Part shown: positions 24,768 through 33,285 of the stretch, in pieces
Layout of the letters: each line of letters starts with the position of its first letter
Position numbering within the stretch: position 1 is the first letter of the stretch
Source: Verrucomicrobiota bacterium
Lineage (GTDB): Bacteria; Verrucomicrobiota; Verrucomicrobiia; Verrucomicrobiales; V1-33
Length of the DNA stretch: 49,954 nt
Direction: 5' to 3'
NCBI GenBank assembly: GCA_003402705.1
Contig: QQNF01000025.1
Span: 1-49,954 of the forward strand
Notes under the pieces: generated by a model
Told to the model about the DNA's origin: nothing
The model's input: only the letters and a program-made list of their open reading frames with translations
The model's database searches: none
Program-made: the position numbers and the translations under genes

Positions 24768-26876
24768 TCAGGGGGCGACGGACCATGCCTCGAGGGAAGG
24801 TTTGCCTTCGGATTCGATGCGGAGCGGGCCGGAGAAGTTGAACTGGTCGCCGGTGCGTTCGCGGACTGGGTTGGTGACGCGGATGGCTGGGCCGTGAGCG
24901 GAGGCGAGTTTTCGTGCGATGGAGACGGTATCGCCCCAGAGGTCGTAGAGGAAGCGGCGGCGGCCGACGACCCCGCCGACGACCGGGCCGGAGTTGATGC
25001 CGATGGCGAGGGAGAGGTCGGCGTCGTGTTCGCGATTGAAGATGGAGACGATGCGGACGGTTTCCTGGGCGAACTGGATGATGCGTCTGGCGTGATCTGG
25101 TCTGGTGACGGAGAGCCCGCAGACGGCGAGGTAGGAACCGCCGATGGTTCTGACTTTTTCGATGCCGAGGCGGTCGGCTGCTTCGTCGAAGGCTGTGATG
25201 AGGTCGCCGAGGTGTGATAGGGCGGAGGAGTCGCCGGAGGCGGCTCCGAATTCTTCGAGGCCTGAGAGTTCGCTGAAGAGGACGGAGACGTCGGCGAACT
25301 GGCGGCTGGCTTTTTCGTCGCCTTCCATGCGCTGGGCGACGGCGGAGGCTGGGAGGATATTGAGGAGGAGTTCCTGATTTTCGCGGACCTGGGATTCGAG
25401 TTGTTCCTTCTGGGAGCGGATGCTGTCGGCCATTTCGTTGAAGACGCGGCCGAGTTCGCCGAATTCGTCATGGGAGCCGAGGTGGACTTTGACATTGGTT
25501 TCGCCGTTGCCGAGGCGTCTGGCACCGGCTGTGAGGATGCGGAGCGGTTTTGTGAGGAGACTGGCGAAGAGGAGAGCGAGGATGGTGACGGCGATGCCGA
25601 TGCCTGAGGCGACCATGACGACCTTGCGGCCGAGGGAGCGGACGGGAGCTTCTGCTTCTGCGAGGTCCATTTCCGAGAGGACGGCCCAGCGGAGGGAGTC
25701 CATTTCGAGGGGGCCGTAGGAGCTGAGGACGGGGGTGCCGCGGTAGTCATCGGTTTCGAGGATCCCGGATTTGCCTTTGAGGGCGAGATCGACGGAGGGC
25801 GAGTTGACGGGCATGGTGCAGAGGACATTGCCCTGACGTTCGATGCGGTCGGTGAGGTTAGGGCTGAAGCCGTTTTCGCGGAGATTGCGGATGAAGGCGG
25901 GGAGGTTTTCGTGGGCGAAGCGCGAGTTGGTGCGCATGGTTTTGTCCGGGCCGACGAGGTAGGTTTCGCCAGAGTCGCCGAGGCCTTCCTCGCGCCATTG
26001 GAAGTTGCCGGTGGCGACGTTGTCGAATTCGTCGATGGGGAACTGGATGACCATGATGCCTGCCATGCTGGGGCCATCGAAGACCGGGCTCATGATGAAG
26101 CCCATGGGGAGGGCGAGGTTAGGGCGGTAGGGTTCGAAGTCGGCGAGTTTGAAGCTGTCGCGGTCGCGGGCGGAGCGTATGGCGCGGACGGCTGCGCCCA
26201 TGCGGGAATCGGCGTAGGGGCCGTTTTCGACGCTGGTGGCGAATTCGGTGGTTTTCTGATAGGTGTAGATGAGATTGAGGGAGGTGGCGTCGACGATCAT
26301 GACGTCTTCGAAGCCGAAGATTCGGGCGGCTCTGGTGAAGAACATCTGGAGCTGCGCGTGGGTGGCGGCGAAGGAGGATTGGTCGCCTGGTGCGGAGATG
26401 AGTTCGTGTTTTTTGAGATAGGGGTGGGGGTTGGCGGCGATGTAGTGGTACTGGAGGTAGCGGGAGACTGGGTCTGTGGGGAGGTATTGTTCCGGGACGG
26501 GGGTGCCTTCGACGTGTTTGGCGAGGGCGGGGATGAATTCGGAGCGGTAGAAGGCGTCGAGTTTTTCGTTTTCCTGAGTGGAGAGGGAGAGGGATTTGAG
26601 GGAATCCCATGAGTTGTGGAGTTCGCGGGTGCCCTCGATGACGATCTGGCTGTCGGACATGGCGATGATCTGATCGCGGAGGGATTCGAGGCGGGTGCGG
26701 AGGGCGGTGGATTTGGAGACCCGGATGCCGTTGAGTTGGTTGCGGACCCCCTGGATGAGGGCGGCTTTGCCTGAGGCGTAGCTGATCCATGCCATGGCTC
26801 CGATGGAGGCGAGGCTGACTGCGAGGAGCAGCAGGATCATCTTTGACTGGATGGAGAGTCTACTGAGGCCGGGCAT
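24768..26876 (-). CDS. Cache-HAMP receptor with degenerate class III nucleotide cyclase domain
   Basis: 702 residues. TM1 at ~12-32, a long periplasmic dCache-like sensor (~35-415), TM2 at ~418-440, HAMP (~437-490), a short coiled linker with 'LLLNILP', and a class III cyclase domain (~525-690). Substitutions at key positions: the first metal Asp ('LFADI') is E536 in 'LFSEL', the second ('TIGDAY') is G580 in 'TIGGSY', and the transition-state Asn/Arg of 'DTVNIAAR' are Ser/Lys in 'DTVSIARKL'. The Asp of 'WGD' is kept. The domain is therefore probably inactive or a regulatory pseudo-cyclase, although it precedes a CNB-MscS channel gene. Confidence 0.88.
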   Translation of the reverse strand: MPGLSRLSIQSKMILLLLAVSLASIGAMAWISYASGKAALIQGVRNQLNGIRVSKSTALRTRLESLRDQIIAMSDSQIVIEGTRELHNSWDSLKSLSLSTQENEKLDAFYRSEFIPALAKHVEGTPVPEQYLPTDPVSRYLQYHYIAANPHPYLKKHELISAPGDQSSFAATHAQLQMFFTRAARIFGFEDVMIVDATSLNLIYTYQKTTEFATSVENGPYADSRMGAAVRAIRSARDRDSFKLADFEPYRPNLALPMGFIMSPVFDGPSMAGIMVIQFPIDEFDNVATGNFQWREEGLGDSGETYLVGPDKTMRTNSRFAHENLPAFIRNLRENGFSPNLTDRIERQGNVLCTMPVNSPSVDLALKGKSGILETDDYRGTPVLSSYGPLEMDSLRWAVLSEMDLAEAEAPVRSLGRKVVMVASGIGIAVTILALLFASLLTKPLRILTAGARRLGNGETNVKVHLGSHDEFGELGRVFNEMADSIRSQKEQLESQVRENQELLLNILPASAVAQRMEGDEKASRQFADVSVLFSELSGLEEFGAASGDSSALSHLGDLITAFDEAADRLGIEKVRTIGGSYLAVCGLSVTRPDHARRIIQFAQETVRIVSIFNREHDADLSLAIGINSGPVVGGVVGRRRFLYDLWGDTVSIARKLASAHGPAIRVTNPVRERTGDQFNFSGPLRIESEGKPSLEAWSVAP

Positions 26877-26933
26877 GGGAGAGGGACGCGTGTTGAGTTG
26901 TCAGGTTTTCAATGAACCTGAGGGGAGGAGAGG

Positions 26934-27779
26934 TCAAGACCCGAGGTGGAGGCGGGAGGGGTGGGAGTAGAGATTGGCGCGGTGGTTGCGGAGGAAGCCG
27001 ACGAGGGTGATGCCTGCGGATTCGGCGAGAGAGACGGCGAGACTGCTGGGGGCGCCGATGGAGGCGACGATGGGGATGCGTGCGGCGAGGGCTTTCTGGA
27101 TGAGTTCGAAGGAAGCGCGGCCGCTGAGGAGGAGGATGGAGTTGGAGAGTGGCCAGCGGTGTGCGAGGAGGGCGGCGCCGGAGATTTTGTCGACGGCGTT
27201 GTGACGGCCGACGTCTTCTTCGAGGGCGAGGAGGTGGCCGGAGGTGTTGAAGAGGGCGGCGGCGTGCTGGCCGCCGGTCTGGGAGAAGGCGGTTTGGGCG
27301 GCGCGTTGTTTATCGGGGAGGGAGAAGAGGGTGGCGGCGTCGATGATTGGGGAGGGATCGACGGGGAGTGGGGGGTGGACGGCGAGGGCGGCGTCCATGC
27401 TGGTTTTGCCGCAGATGCCGCAACTGGAGGCGGTGAAGACGTGGCGGGTGAGCCGGTCGAAGTCGATTTTCTCCGGGGAGGAGACGAGGACATCGACGAC
27501 GCTGGCTCCCTTGGTGGCGGAGGGGCAGAGGGAGACCTCGAAGAGATCGGCAGGGGAGGCGATGACGCCTTCGGAGAGGAGGAAGCCGGCGGCGAGTTCG
27601 CGGTCGCGGCCGGGGCTGCGCATGATGACGGCGATGGAGCGGCCGTCGACGCGGATTTCGAGGGGAGCTTCGACGGCGACGGCGTCGGGGAGCGGGTCGG
27701 AGAGGGAGACGTGGCCGTTTTGTGACGCGAGGGAGCGGACCGGCAGGGAGACGACCGGGAGATCTGGGTCACCGTTCAT
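26934..27779 (-). CDS. fdhD: Formate dehydrogenase accessory sulfurtransferase FdhD
   Basis: 281 residues. Signature 'EAPLEIRVDGRSIAVIMRSP', 'DRELAAGFLLSEGV', the sulfur-carrier pair C120-x2-C123 in 'SSCGICGKTS', 'TGGQHAAALF', 'EDVGRHNAVDKI' and 'LLLSGRASFELIQKA'. Transfers sulfur from IscS to the molybdenum cofactor of formate dehydrogenase in the cytoplasm. No formate dehydrogenase gene is in the window. Separate transcription unit. Confidence 0.93.
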   Translation of the reverse strand: MNGDPDLPVVSLPVRSLASQNGHVSLSDPLPDAVAVEAPLEIRVDGRSIAVIMRSPGRDRELAAGFLLSEGVIASPADLFEVSLCPSATKGASVVDVLVSSPEKIDFDRLTRHVFTASSCGICGKTSMDAALAVHPPLPVDPSPIIDAATLFSLPDKQRAAQTAFSQTGGQHAAALFNTSGHLLALEEDVGRHNAVDKISGAALLAHRWPLSNSILLLSGRASFELIQKALAARIPIVASIGAPSSLAVSLAESAGITLVGFLRNHRANLYSHPSRLHLGS

Positions 27780-28084
27780 GGGAGCGGTGACGGTGCGGCC
27801 CGAGTTTCAGATGGCATCTTCTGGATTTTTGGGAAAATGAAGATTGAGCTGGTTTACTGGGGTTGCGACGGCCTTCGGAGTTGCTGTTTTGTAAGTTACT
27901 CGGCTTCAGGGGGTCGTGGGGTGGTGGCCACGGCATCTATCGTGATCTTTGGGTTTCTGTAGGGAGACTCTGGCCATTGAGGTCACAGGCAGGATGCCTG
28001 TGCCACTTTGCTGGTTGCATTGAGGTCACAGGGAGGATGCCTGTGGGTTGCATTGGGGTCACCGGCAGGATGCCTGTGCCAGTT
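27780..28084. repeat. Intergenic with three TGCCTGTG palindromic repeats
   Basis: Copies at 27984-28002 (perfect CACAGGCA/TGCCTGTG), 28027-28045 (CACAGGGA variant) and 28060-28078 (CACCGGCA variant), each preceded by CATTGAGGTC or CATTGGGGT. The last copy ends six bases before the leftward citrate synthase stop. Otherwise no gene. Confidence 0.75.
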
Positions 28085-29209
28085 TCAGCGTTGGTCGATC
28101 GGGGTGATCGGCTGGGGTGGGACTGGGCCGGTGTATTCGGTGAGCGGGCGGTAGAGTCGGTTGTCTTCGAGTTGTTCGAGGACCTGGGCGGTCCAGCCGG
28201 CGGCGCGGCTGATGGCGAAGATGGGGGTGAAGAGGTCGGTGGGGATGCCGAGGCTGTAGTAGACTGTGGCGCTGTAGAAATCGACGTTGGCGTTGAGGCC
28301 TTTGCGTTCGCGCATGATCTGGGCGATGCGTTCGCTCATGCGGATCCACTTGGGTTCGCCGAGTTCCTGGGTGAGTTGGATGGCCATTTTCTGGAGGTGG
28401 GGGGCGCGTGGGTCGAGGACCTTGTAGACGCGGTGGCCGATGCCCATGATTTTTTCCTTTTTGGCGAGCCGTTCTTCGACCCATGGATCGACGTTGGCTT
28501 CCTCACCGATTTCCTGGAGCATGTGGATGACGCCCTCGTTGGCTCCGCCGTGGAGTGGGCCTTTGAGAGTGCCGACGGCGCTGGTGATGGCGGAGTACAT
28601 GTCGCTGAGGGTGGCGACGGTGACGCGTGCGGAGAACGTGCTGGCGTTCATGCCGTGGTCGGCGTGGAGGATGTAGGCGACGTCGAGCGTGCGGGTGGCT
28701 TCGGCGCCGGGTTCTTTGCCTGTGATGAGCCAGAGGAAGCTGCCGGCCTCGCTGAGGTCGGAGCGGATGGGAGGCATGGGGTGGCCGGTGCGGTGGTTGT
28801 GGTAGGCGGCGATGATGAGGGGGACCTGGGCGCAGATGGCGAGGGCGCGTTCTTCGTTGAGGGCGCGGTTTTGATCGTCGCCGCGGCGGTCGAGGACTCC
28901 GAGGAGGGAGACCCCGGTGCGGAGGACGTTCATGGGGGAAGCGTCCTTGGGGAGGGAGTTGATGAAGCTGGAGACTTCCGCGGGGAGGTGGCGGTGGGAG
29001 CGGAGCTTGTCGGTGAAGGCGGCGAGTTCCGAGTGATTGGGGAGCTTGCTGTTGTGGAGGAGGTAGACGACTTCTTCGAAGGTACAATTGGCGACGAGGT
29101 CGTCGATCGAGTAGCCGAGGTAGCAGAGTTTTCCGTTGGCACCGTCGACATCGCTGAGACGGGATTCATTGGCGACGACACCTTCGAGACCTTTAGCGAC
29201 CATGGACAT
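28085..29209 (-). CDS. gltA: Citrate synthase
   Basis: 374 residues, the short form typical of Gram-positive-like and archaeal citrate synthases. Catalytic residues are H220 ('GPLHGGANE'), H259 ('GIGHRVYK') and D310 ('NVDFYSA'). 'CYLGYSIDDLV' and 'LHADHGMNAS' are also conserved. Condenses acetyl-CoA and oxaloacetate in the TCA cycle. A 2-methylcitrate synthase cannot be excluded by sequence alone, but no prp genes are nearby. Confidence 0.92.
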   Translation of the reverse strand: MSMVAKGLEGVVANESRLSDVDGANGKLCYLGYSIDDLVANCTFEEVVYLLHNSKLPNHSELAAFTDKLRSHRHLPAEVSSFINSLPKDASPMNVLRTGVSLLGVLDRRGDDQNRALNEERALAICAQVPLIIAAYHNHRTGHPMPPIRSDLSEAGSFLWLITGKEPGAEATRTLDVAYILHADHGMNASTFSARVTVATLSDMYSAITSAVGTLKGPLHGGANEGVIHMLQEIGEEANVDPWVEERLAKKEKIMGIGHRVYKVLDPRAPHLQKMAIQLTQELGEPKWIRMSERIAQIMRERKGLNANVDFYSATVYYSLGIPTDLFTPIFAISRAAGWTAQVLEQLEDNRLYRPLTEYTGPVPPQPITPIDQR

Positions 29210-29278
29210 AAAATTGGTGAGGAACGGGGGTTTTGGGAGAAATACTTGGTGAGTGCTTAGAGCGGTGCGCGAGGGCGC

Positions 29279-29899
29279 TCAAAGGATTTTTTCCGATTTG
29301 ATGGATTCCGGGGTGGAATCGGGCACAAAGGCTACGTTTCCGGGGGAGGGAAGGTCGCTGGATTTGTGAGTGGGAGGTGAGGAGTGGGGTGAGAGGAGGG
29401 CGAGACGGGCCTGGGAGGCGAGGGAATGGGGGTCGGCGTCGATGGGGATGATGATGGCGTCGTTTGGGGAAGGGGGTTCGAGGGTGGCGAACTGGGAGGT
29501 GAGGAGGTCCGGGGGCATGAAGTGGCCGGAGCGTGCGGCAAGCCGGGAGGCGATGAGATCGCGGGAGCCGTGGAGGAAGACGATGCGGACGTCCGGGCCG
29601 GTGCCTGCGGTGAGGAGGTGGCGGTAGGAGGCTTTGAGGGCGGAGCAGGCGAGGACGGTGGTGCGGCTTTGGGGGGTCGAGTCGATGATTTGGGAGCGGA
29701 GGTGCTGGAGCCACGGGAGGCGGTCGGCGTCGGTGAGCGGGATTTTTGCGGCCATTTTGGCTTTGTTTTCCGGGGGGTGGAGGTCGTCGGCGTCGACGAA
29801 GGCGGCGTTGAGGAGATTGGCGAGGAGGAGGCCGACGGTGGATTTGCCGGAGCCGGAGACGCCCATGACGATGACGACGCGGGGGGAGGGGGGCTGCAT
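29279..29899 (-). CDS. gntK: Gluconokinase
   Basis: 206 residues from the ATG at 29899 (a longer frame to 29959 adds a non-conserved tail). P-loop 'GVSGSGKST', 'FVDADDLHPPENKAKMAAKIPLTDADR' region typical of GntK, 'LACSALKASYR' and 'RSGHFMPPDLLTSQFATLE'. Phosphorylates D-gluconate with ATP. The C-terminus carries a ~30-residue extension beyond the usual ~170 residues. Divergent from nagB (81 bp). Confidence 0.9.
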   Translation of the reverse strand: MQPPSPRVVIVMGVSGSGKSTVGLLLANLLNAAFVDADDLHPPENKAKMAAKIPLTDADRLPWLQHLRSQIIDSTPQSRTTVLACSALKASYRHLLTAGTGPDVRIVFLHGSRDLIASRLAARSGHFMPPDLLTSQFATLEPPSPNDAIIIPIDADPHSLASQARLALLSPHSSPPTHKSSDLPSPGNVAFVPDSTPESIKSEKIL

Positions 29900-29979
29900 A
29901 ATAGTATCAGTGATTGCGTTTGGTTCCTGGCGGAAGGACGGTGAATGCGGTATCGTCAATTGATAAACCCCTGCCTGTC

Positions 29980-31860
29980 ATGTCCACCACGATTTCCCCT
30001 GAAGAGCAGCATGAAAAAGTACGCACAGTAGTGTTTGCGACGGCGCAGGCCGCGGCGGAGGCGCTGGCGCGGGAGGTGCGGGTGATTATTGAGGAGAAGA
30101 ATGCGGCGGGGAGGGCGGCGGTGCTGGGGTTGGCGACGGGGTCGACGCCGGTGCCATTTTACCGGGAGCTGATCCGGATGCACCGGGAGGAAGGGTTGTC
30201 GTTTCAGAACGTGGTGACGTTCAACCTTGATGAGTACTACGGGCTGACGCGGGAGCACCGGGAGAGTTATTTCCGGTTCATGAAGGAGCAGTTGTTTGAT
30301 CACATCGACATCCCTGCGGAGAACGTGAATCTGCCGGATGGGATGGTGCCGCTGGATGGGGTGTTTGATCACTGTGCGGCTTATGAGCAGCGGATAGCGG
30401 AGGCGGGTGGGGTGGACTTGCAGATTCTGGGGATTGGGCGGACTGGGCACATTGGGTTCAACGAGCCCGGGTCGTCGCGTGATTCGCTGACGCGGCTGGT
30501 GCCATTGGACCGGGTGACGCGTCAGGATGCGGCGTCGGATTTTCTAGGTGAGGAGAACGTGCCGCGGTTTGCGATCACGATGGGGGTGGGGACGATTTTG
30601 AGGGCGCGGCGGCTGGTGCTGATGGCGTGGGGAGAGAACAAGGCGGAGATTGTGGCGCGGGCGGTGGAGGGGCCGGAGACGGAAGCGGTGTCGGCGTCAT
30701 TCTTGCAGGGGCATGGAGCGGCGCGGTTTTTCCTTGATCGAGCGGCGTCGAGCGGGTTGACGCGGGTGAAGCTGCCGTGGCTGGTGGGGCGGGCGCAGTG
30801 GACCCCGCAGGAGACGCGTCGGGCGGTGTGCTGGCTGGCGTTGCGGGATCGGAAGCCGATTCTGAAGCTGGTGGATGAGGAGTATAACGAGAATGGGATG
30901 GGTGAGTTGCTGACGCGGGCGGGTGGCGGGTATGAGTTGAACATTGAGATTTTCAACCGGCAGCAGCGGACGATCACGGGATGGCCTGGAGGGAAGCCGG
31001 GGACGGGAGATGACACGCGGCCGGAGCGACCGTCGCCGCACCCGAAGACGTGTGTGGTGTTTTCGCCGGAGCCGCAGGATGACGTGATGGGGATGGGCGG
31101 GACGATTGAGCGGTTAGTGGCGCAGGGGCACACGGTGCACGTGGTGCACATGACGAGCGGGGATCTGCGGGTGAATGACGGGGAGGCGCTGCGATTTGCG
31201 AGGGTGCTGCAGGAGACCTCGGAGCTGGATCCGGCGCGATGGGCGGAGGCGGATCGGTATGCTAGCGGGGTGATTGAGGAGATTGCGGCGAAGGGTCCGT
31301 TCGGGGATCCGCCGCGGCGGTTGCGGGATTTGAAGAGCCTGATCCGGCGGGGGGAGGCGCGGGATGCGGCGGCGGCGCTGGGGGTGCCGGCGAGTCGCGT
31401 GCATTTTCTGGATCTGCCGTTTTATGCGGAGGGGCGGTACCGGCAGTTTCGGGCTGGGGCGAAGGATGCGGCGCGGGTGGGTGCGCTGATGGAGCGGCTG
31501 CAGCCGCACCAGGTGTATATCACGGGGGATCTGGCGGATCCTAGCAGTGTGCAGGGCGTGGCGTTCACGGCGTTCCGTCAGGCGTGGAACGAGCGTGAGA
31601 AGGCGGTGTGGCGGGCGCATTGCCGCGTGTGGCTGTATCGCGGGCACCAGAAGGAATTTCAGCCGCATGAGATTCAGATGGCGATTCCGATGAGTCCGGA
31701 CCAGCTGGCGAAGAAGCTGGCGGCGATGCAGCGGTATCAGTCGCATAACCTGCCTGACTTGCTGAGCGGGGACCGGAACCGGGAGACGGCGCGGTTGTAT
31801 GATCAGCTAGGGATGGCGGAGTATGAGGCGATCGAGGCGTTCCGGTCGTGGCAGGCGTGA
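29980..31860 (+). CDS. nagB: Glucosamine-6-phosphate deaminase with C-terminal PIG-L-like domain
   Basis: 626 residues from ATG 29980. Residues ~1-265 are NagB: 'LATGSTPVPFY', 'FNLDEYYGL', 'GIGRTGHIGFNEPGS'. A linker precedes a PIG-L/LmbE-type domain (~355-600). The zinc motif HPDD is 'EPQD' (364-367), and the distal 'PHGTH' is 'PSSVQ' (521-525), so the expected His ligands are gone and the deacetylase domain is probably non-catalytic. Long NagB–PIG-L proteins occur in Bacteroidetes and Planctomycetes relatives. The deaminase converts GlcN-6-P to fructose-6-P and ammonia. Confidence 0.88.
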   Translation: MSTTISPEEQHEKVRTVVFATAQAAAEALAREVRVIIEEKNAAGRAAVLGLATGSTPVPFYRELIRMHREEGLSFQNVVTFNLDEYYGLTREHRESYFRFMKEQLFDHIDIPAENVNLPDGMVPLDGVFDHCAAYEQRIAEAGGVDLQILGIGRTGHIGFNEPGSSRDSLTRLVPLDRVTRQDAASDFLGEENVPRFAITMGVGTILRARRLVLMAWGENKAEIVARAVEGPETEAVSASFLQGHGAARFFLDRAASSGLTRVKLPWLVGRAQWTPQETRRAVCWLALRDRKPILKLVDEEYNENGMGELLTRAGGGYELNIEIFNRQQRTITGWPGGKPGTGDDTRPERPSPHPKTCVVFSPEPQDDVMGMGGTIERLVAQGHTVHVVHMTSGDLRVNDGEALRFARVLQETSELDPARWAEADRYASGVIEEIAAKGPFGDPPRRLRDLKSLIRRGEARDAAAALGVPASRVHFLDLPFYAEGRYRQFRAGAKDAARVGALMERLQPHQVYITGDLADPSSVQGVAFTAFRQAWNEREKAVWRAHCRVWLYRGHQKEFQPHEIQMAIPMSPDQLAKKLAAMQRYQSHNLPDLLSGDRNRETARLYDQLGMAEYEAIEAFRSWQA

Positions 31861-31910
31861 GCGGGGTGGGGTGTGATTGCGCTGGCGCGGGGGAGCGGTA
31901 GGTGGCAGGG

Positions 31911-32339
31911 ATGGGGATGAGTTCTGCTGCGCGCGATTGCCACCTGGTGTTGTTTGATGACGAGTGTCCGTTGTGCACGTTTCAGATGAAGACGCTGACG
32001 TGGCTGGACTGGTTTGGGGTGTTGCGGTTTCTGCCGGTGTCGCAGGCGGAGGCGCGGGCGGCGGCTCCGGGGATTGGGAGAGAGGATTTGCTGGAGGCGA
32101 TCCATTGTGTGGCGCGGGACGGGAAGATTCACCGTGGGGCGAGATGCATCCGGTTTGTGGGGATGCGGTTGCCGTTGCTGGTGCCGGTGGCGCTGGTGTT
32201 GTGGGTGCCTGGGGTGATTCAGGTGGCGGAGGTGGTGTACCGGTGGATCAGCCGGAACCGGCTTCTGCTGAGCCGGGTGTTTGGGTGCAAGGGGGCGTGT
32301 GCGATGATGCCGGAGCGGCGGCGGGAAGTTGGGAAGTGA
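31911..32339 (+). CDS. DCC-family (DUF393) thiol-disulfide oxidoreductase-like protein
   Basis: About 142 residues from the ATG at 31911 (GTG at 31902 and ATG at 31917 also possible). Starts 'HLVLFDDECPLCTFQMKTL', with the CxxC inside DxxCPLC that defines DUF393, followed by 'RFLPVSQAEA' and a hydrophobic C-terminal segment 'LLVPVALVLWVPGVIQVA'. Probably a membrane-associated redox protein of unknown substrate. Confidence 0.83.
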   Translation: MGMSSAARDCHLVLFDDECPLCTFQMKTLTWLDWFGVLRFLPVSQAEARAAAPGIGREDLLEAIHCVARDGKIHRGARCIRFVGMRLPLLVPVALVLWVPGVIQVAEVVYRWISRNRLLLSRVFGCKGACAMMPERRREVGK

Positions 32340-32428
32340 GAAGTGAGAAGTGGGAATCCGGAAGGGTGAAGGGGGGCGTGTTGGGAGGGGCGAGTTGGGA
32401 GGGCTGGCCGCGCGCACTCCGTGAGCCC

Positions 32429-32483
32429 CGAGAGCTGTGATGCTCCCAGCGGTCCAGAGCCTGCGGCTAGCTGGTTCGGAGGG
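32429..32483. repeat. ~55-bp dispersed repeat, copy 2
   Basis: Core AGAGCTGTGATGCT..CAGCGGTCCAGAGCCTGCGGCTAGCTGGTTCGGAGG (split here for length), nearly identical to copies at 12131-12190 and 36957-37011. Lies between a + gene and a leftward operon end. Confidence 0.75.
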
Positions 32484-32506
32484 GGGCGTGTGGGGAGAGG
32501 GGGGTG

Positions 32507-32932
32507 TCAGGGGCGGTTGTTGTTGGGTTGGGGGCGGGGTTGCTGGGGTTGATCGTTGCGGCGGCGGCGGCGGATTTCTTCCCAGCGTTTGCGTTGGGGG
32601 TCGGCGAGTTGGCGTTCGACGGCGCGATCGGATTCGATCATGCGCTGGCGGAGGTCTTTGCGCAGTTTTTCGCGGAGGCGCTGGATGTCTTCGTGGGTGC
32701 GTGCGAGGATGGCGCTGACCTCGCGGGATTGGTCAGGGGAGAGGTCGACCTGCTTGCGGAGATTGTCGGTCATTTTGGCGGCCCATTCCTTGTTTTCGGG
32801 GGTTGGGGCAGGGGAGACCTTGCGGACGTCGGCGAGACGCCCGCGGATGATCTGGGCGGTGACGAGCGTGCCGGCGAGGGCTCCGAGGCCGAAGATGGCG
32901 AGGGTGAGGACCGCTGTTTTCCAGTTCTGCAT
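32507..32932 (-). CDS. Spy/CpxP-like periplasmic stress protein with N-terminal membrane anchor
   Basis: 141 residues from ATG 32932. One N-terminal hydrophobic segment ('AVLTLAIFGLGALAGTLVTA'), then a helical domain with 'LRKQVDLSPDQSREVSAIL' and 'REKLRKDLRQRM' characteristic of Spy/heavy-metal-resistance (LTXXQ-like) proteins, ending in a Q/P/N-rich tail. Third gene of the ECF sigma operon. Likely the stress-sensing or target protein of that system. Confidence 0.7.
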   Translation of the reverse strand: MQNWKTAVLTLAIFGLGALAGTLVTAQIIRGRLADVRKVSPAPTPENKEWAAKMTDNLRKQVDLSPDQSREVSAILARTHEDIQRLREKLRKDLRQRMIESDRAVERQLADPQRKRWEEIRRRRRNDQPQQPRPQPNNNRP

Positions 32933-32949
32933 GGAGGGAGTGGGAACGG

Positions 32950-33285
32950 TCAGAAAACGGGATCGCTTTCCGGGAGGTCGGTGGCGAGAGGTTCGTCTGG
33001 TGGTTCTTCGGCGGCTTGGGTGGCGAGCCATTCATCGTCCATGACGTCGGCGAGGGCTGGGGCGGACCAGAAGCCGGTGATGGCGACGACGGCGGCGGCG
33101 GCGGCGAGCGGGCGCCATGAGTTGAGGGCGAAGAGGGCGTCGGACCATGAGGCTGGGCGGTGGAGACGCTGGAGGACGCGGGCTTCGAGGCCGCGGGTGG
33201 CGGTGGCGGCCCATGAGGCTGGGCGGTCGTCGAGGGCGGCGGTGGCGAGGAGCTGATCGAGGTCGCGGTCAGAGAGATTTTTCAT
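32950..33285 (-). CDS. Putative anti-sigma factor-like membrane protein
   Basis: 111 residues from ATG 33285, overlapping the sigma factor end by 17 bp. A soluble N-terminal part ('LSDRDLDQLLATAALDDRP', 'LEARVLQRLH') is followed by one transmembrane helix ('PLAAAAAVVAITGFWSA') and an acidic tail. The size, topology and overlap fit an anti-sigma partner, though no ZAS zinc motif is present. Identity is inferred from context. Confidence 0.6.
   Translation of the reverse strand: MKNLSDRDLDQLLATAALDDRPASWAATATRGLEARVLQRLHRPASWSDALFALNSWRPLAAAAAVVAITGFWSAPALADVMDDEWLATQAAEEPPDEPLATDLPESDPVF

Noticed and set aside
27984..28078. Three spaced repeats as a mini CRISPR
   Set aside because: Repeats are 19-bp palindromes with unequal spacing (about 43 and 33 bp) and related flanks; single copies occur elsewhere and no cas genes are present.
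27863..29260. 465-codon + frame over citrate synthase
   Set aside because: Acidic low-complexity shadow; the minus strand has all citrate synthase catalytic residues.
30400..30480. NagB 'GRTGH' in place of E. coli 'GNDGH' as a loss of catalytic Asp
   Set aside because: I recall RTGHIGFNEPG as normal for this long NagB subgroup, so it is not reported as a defect.
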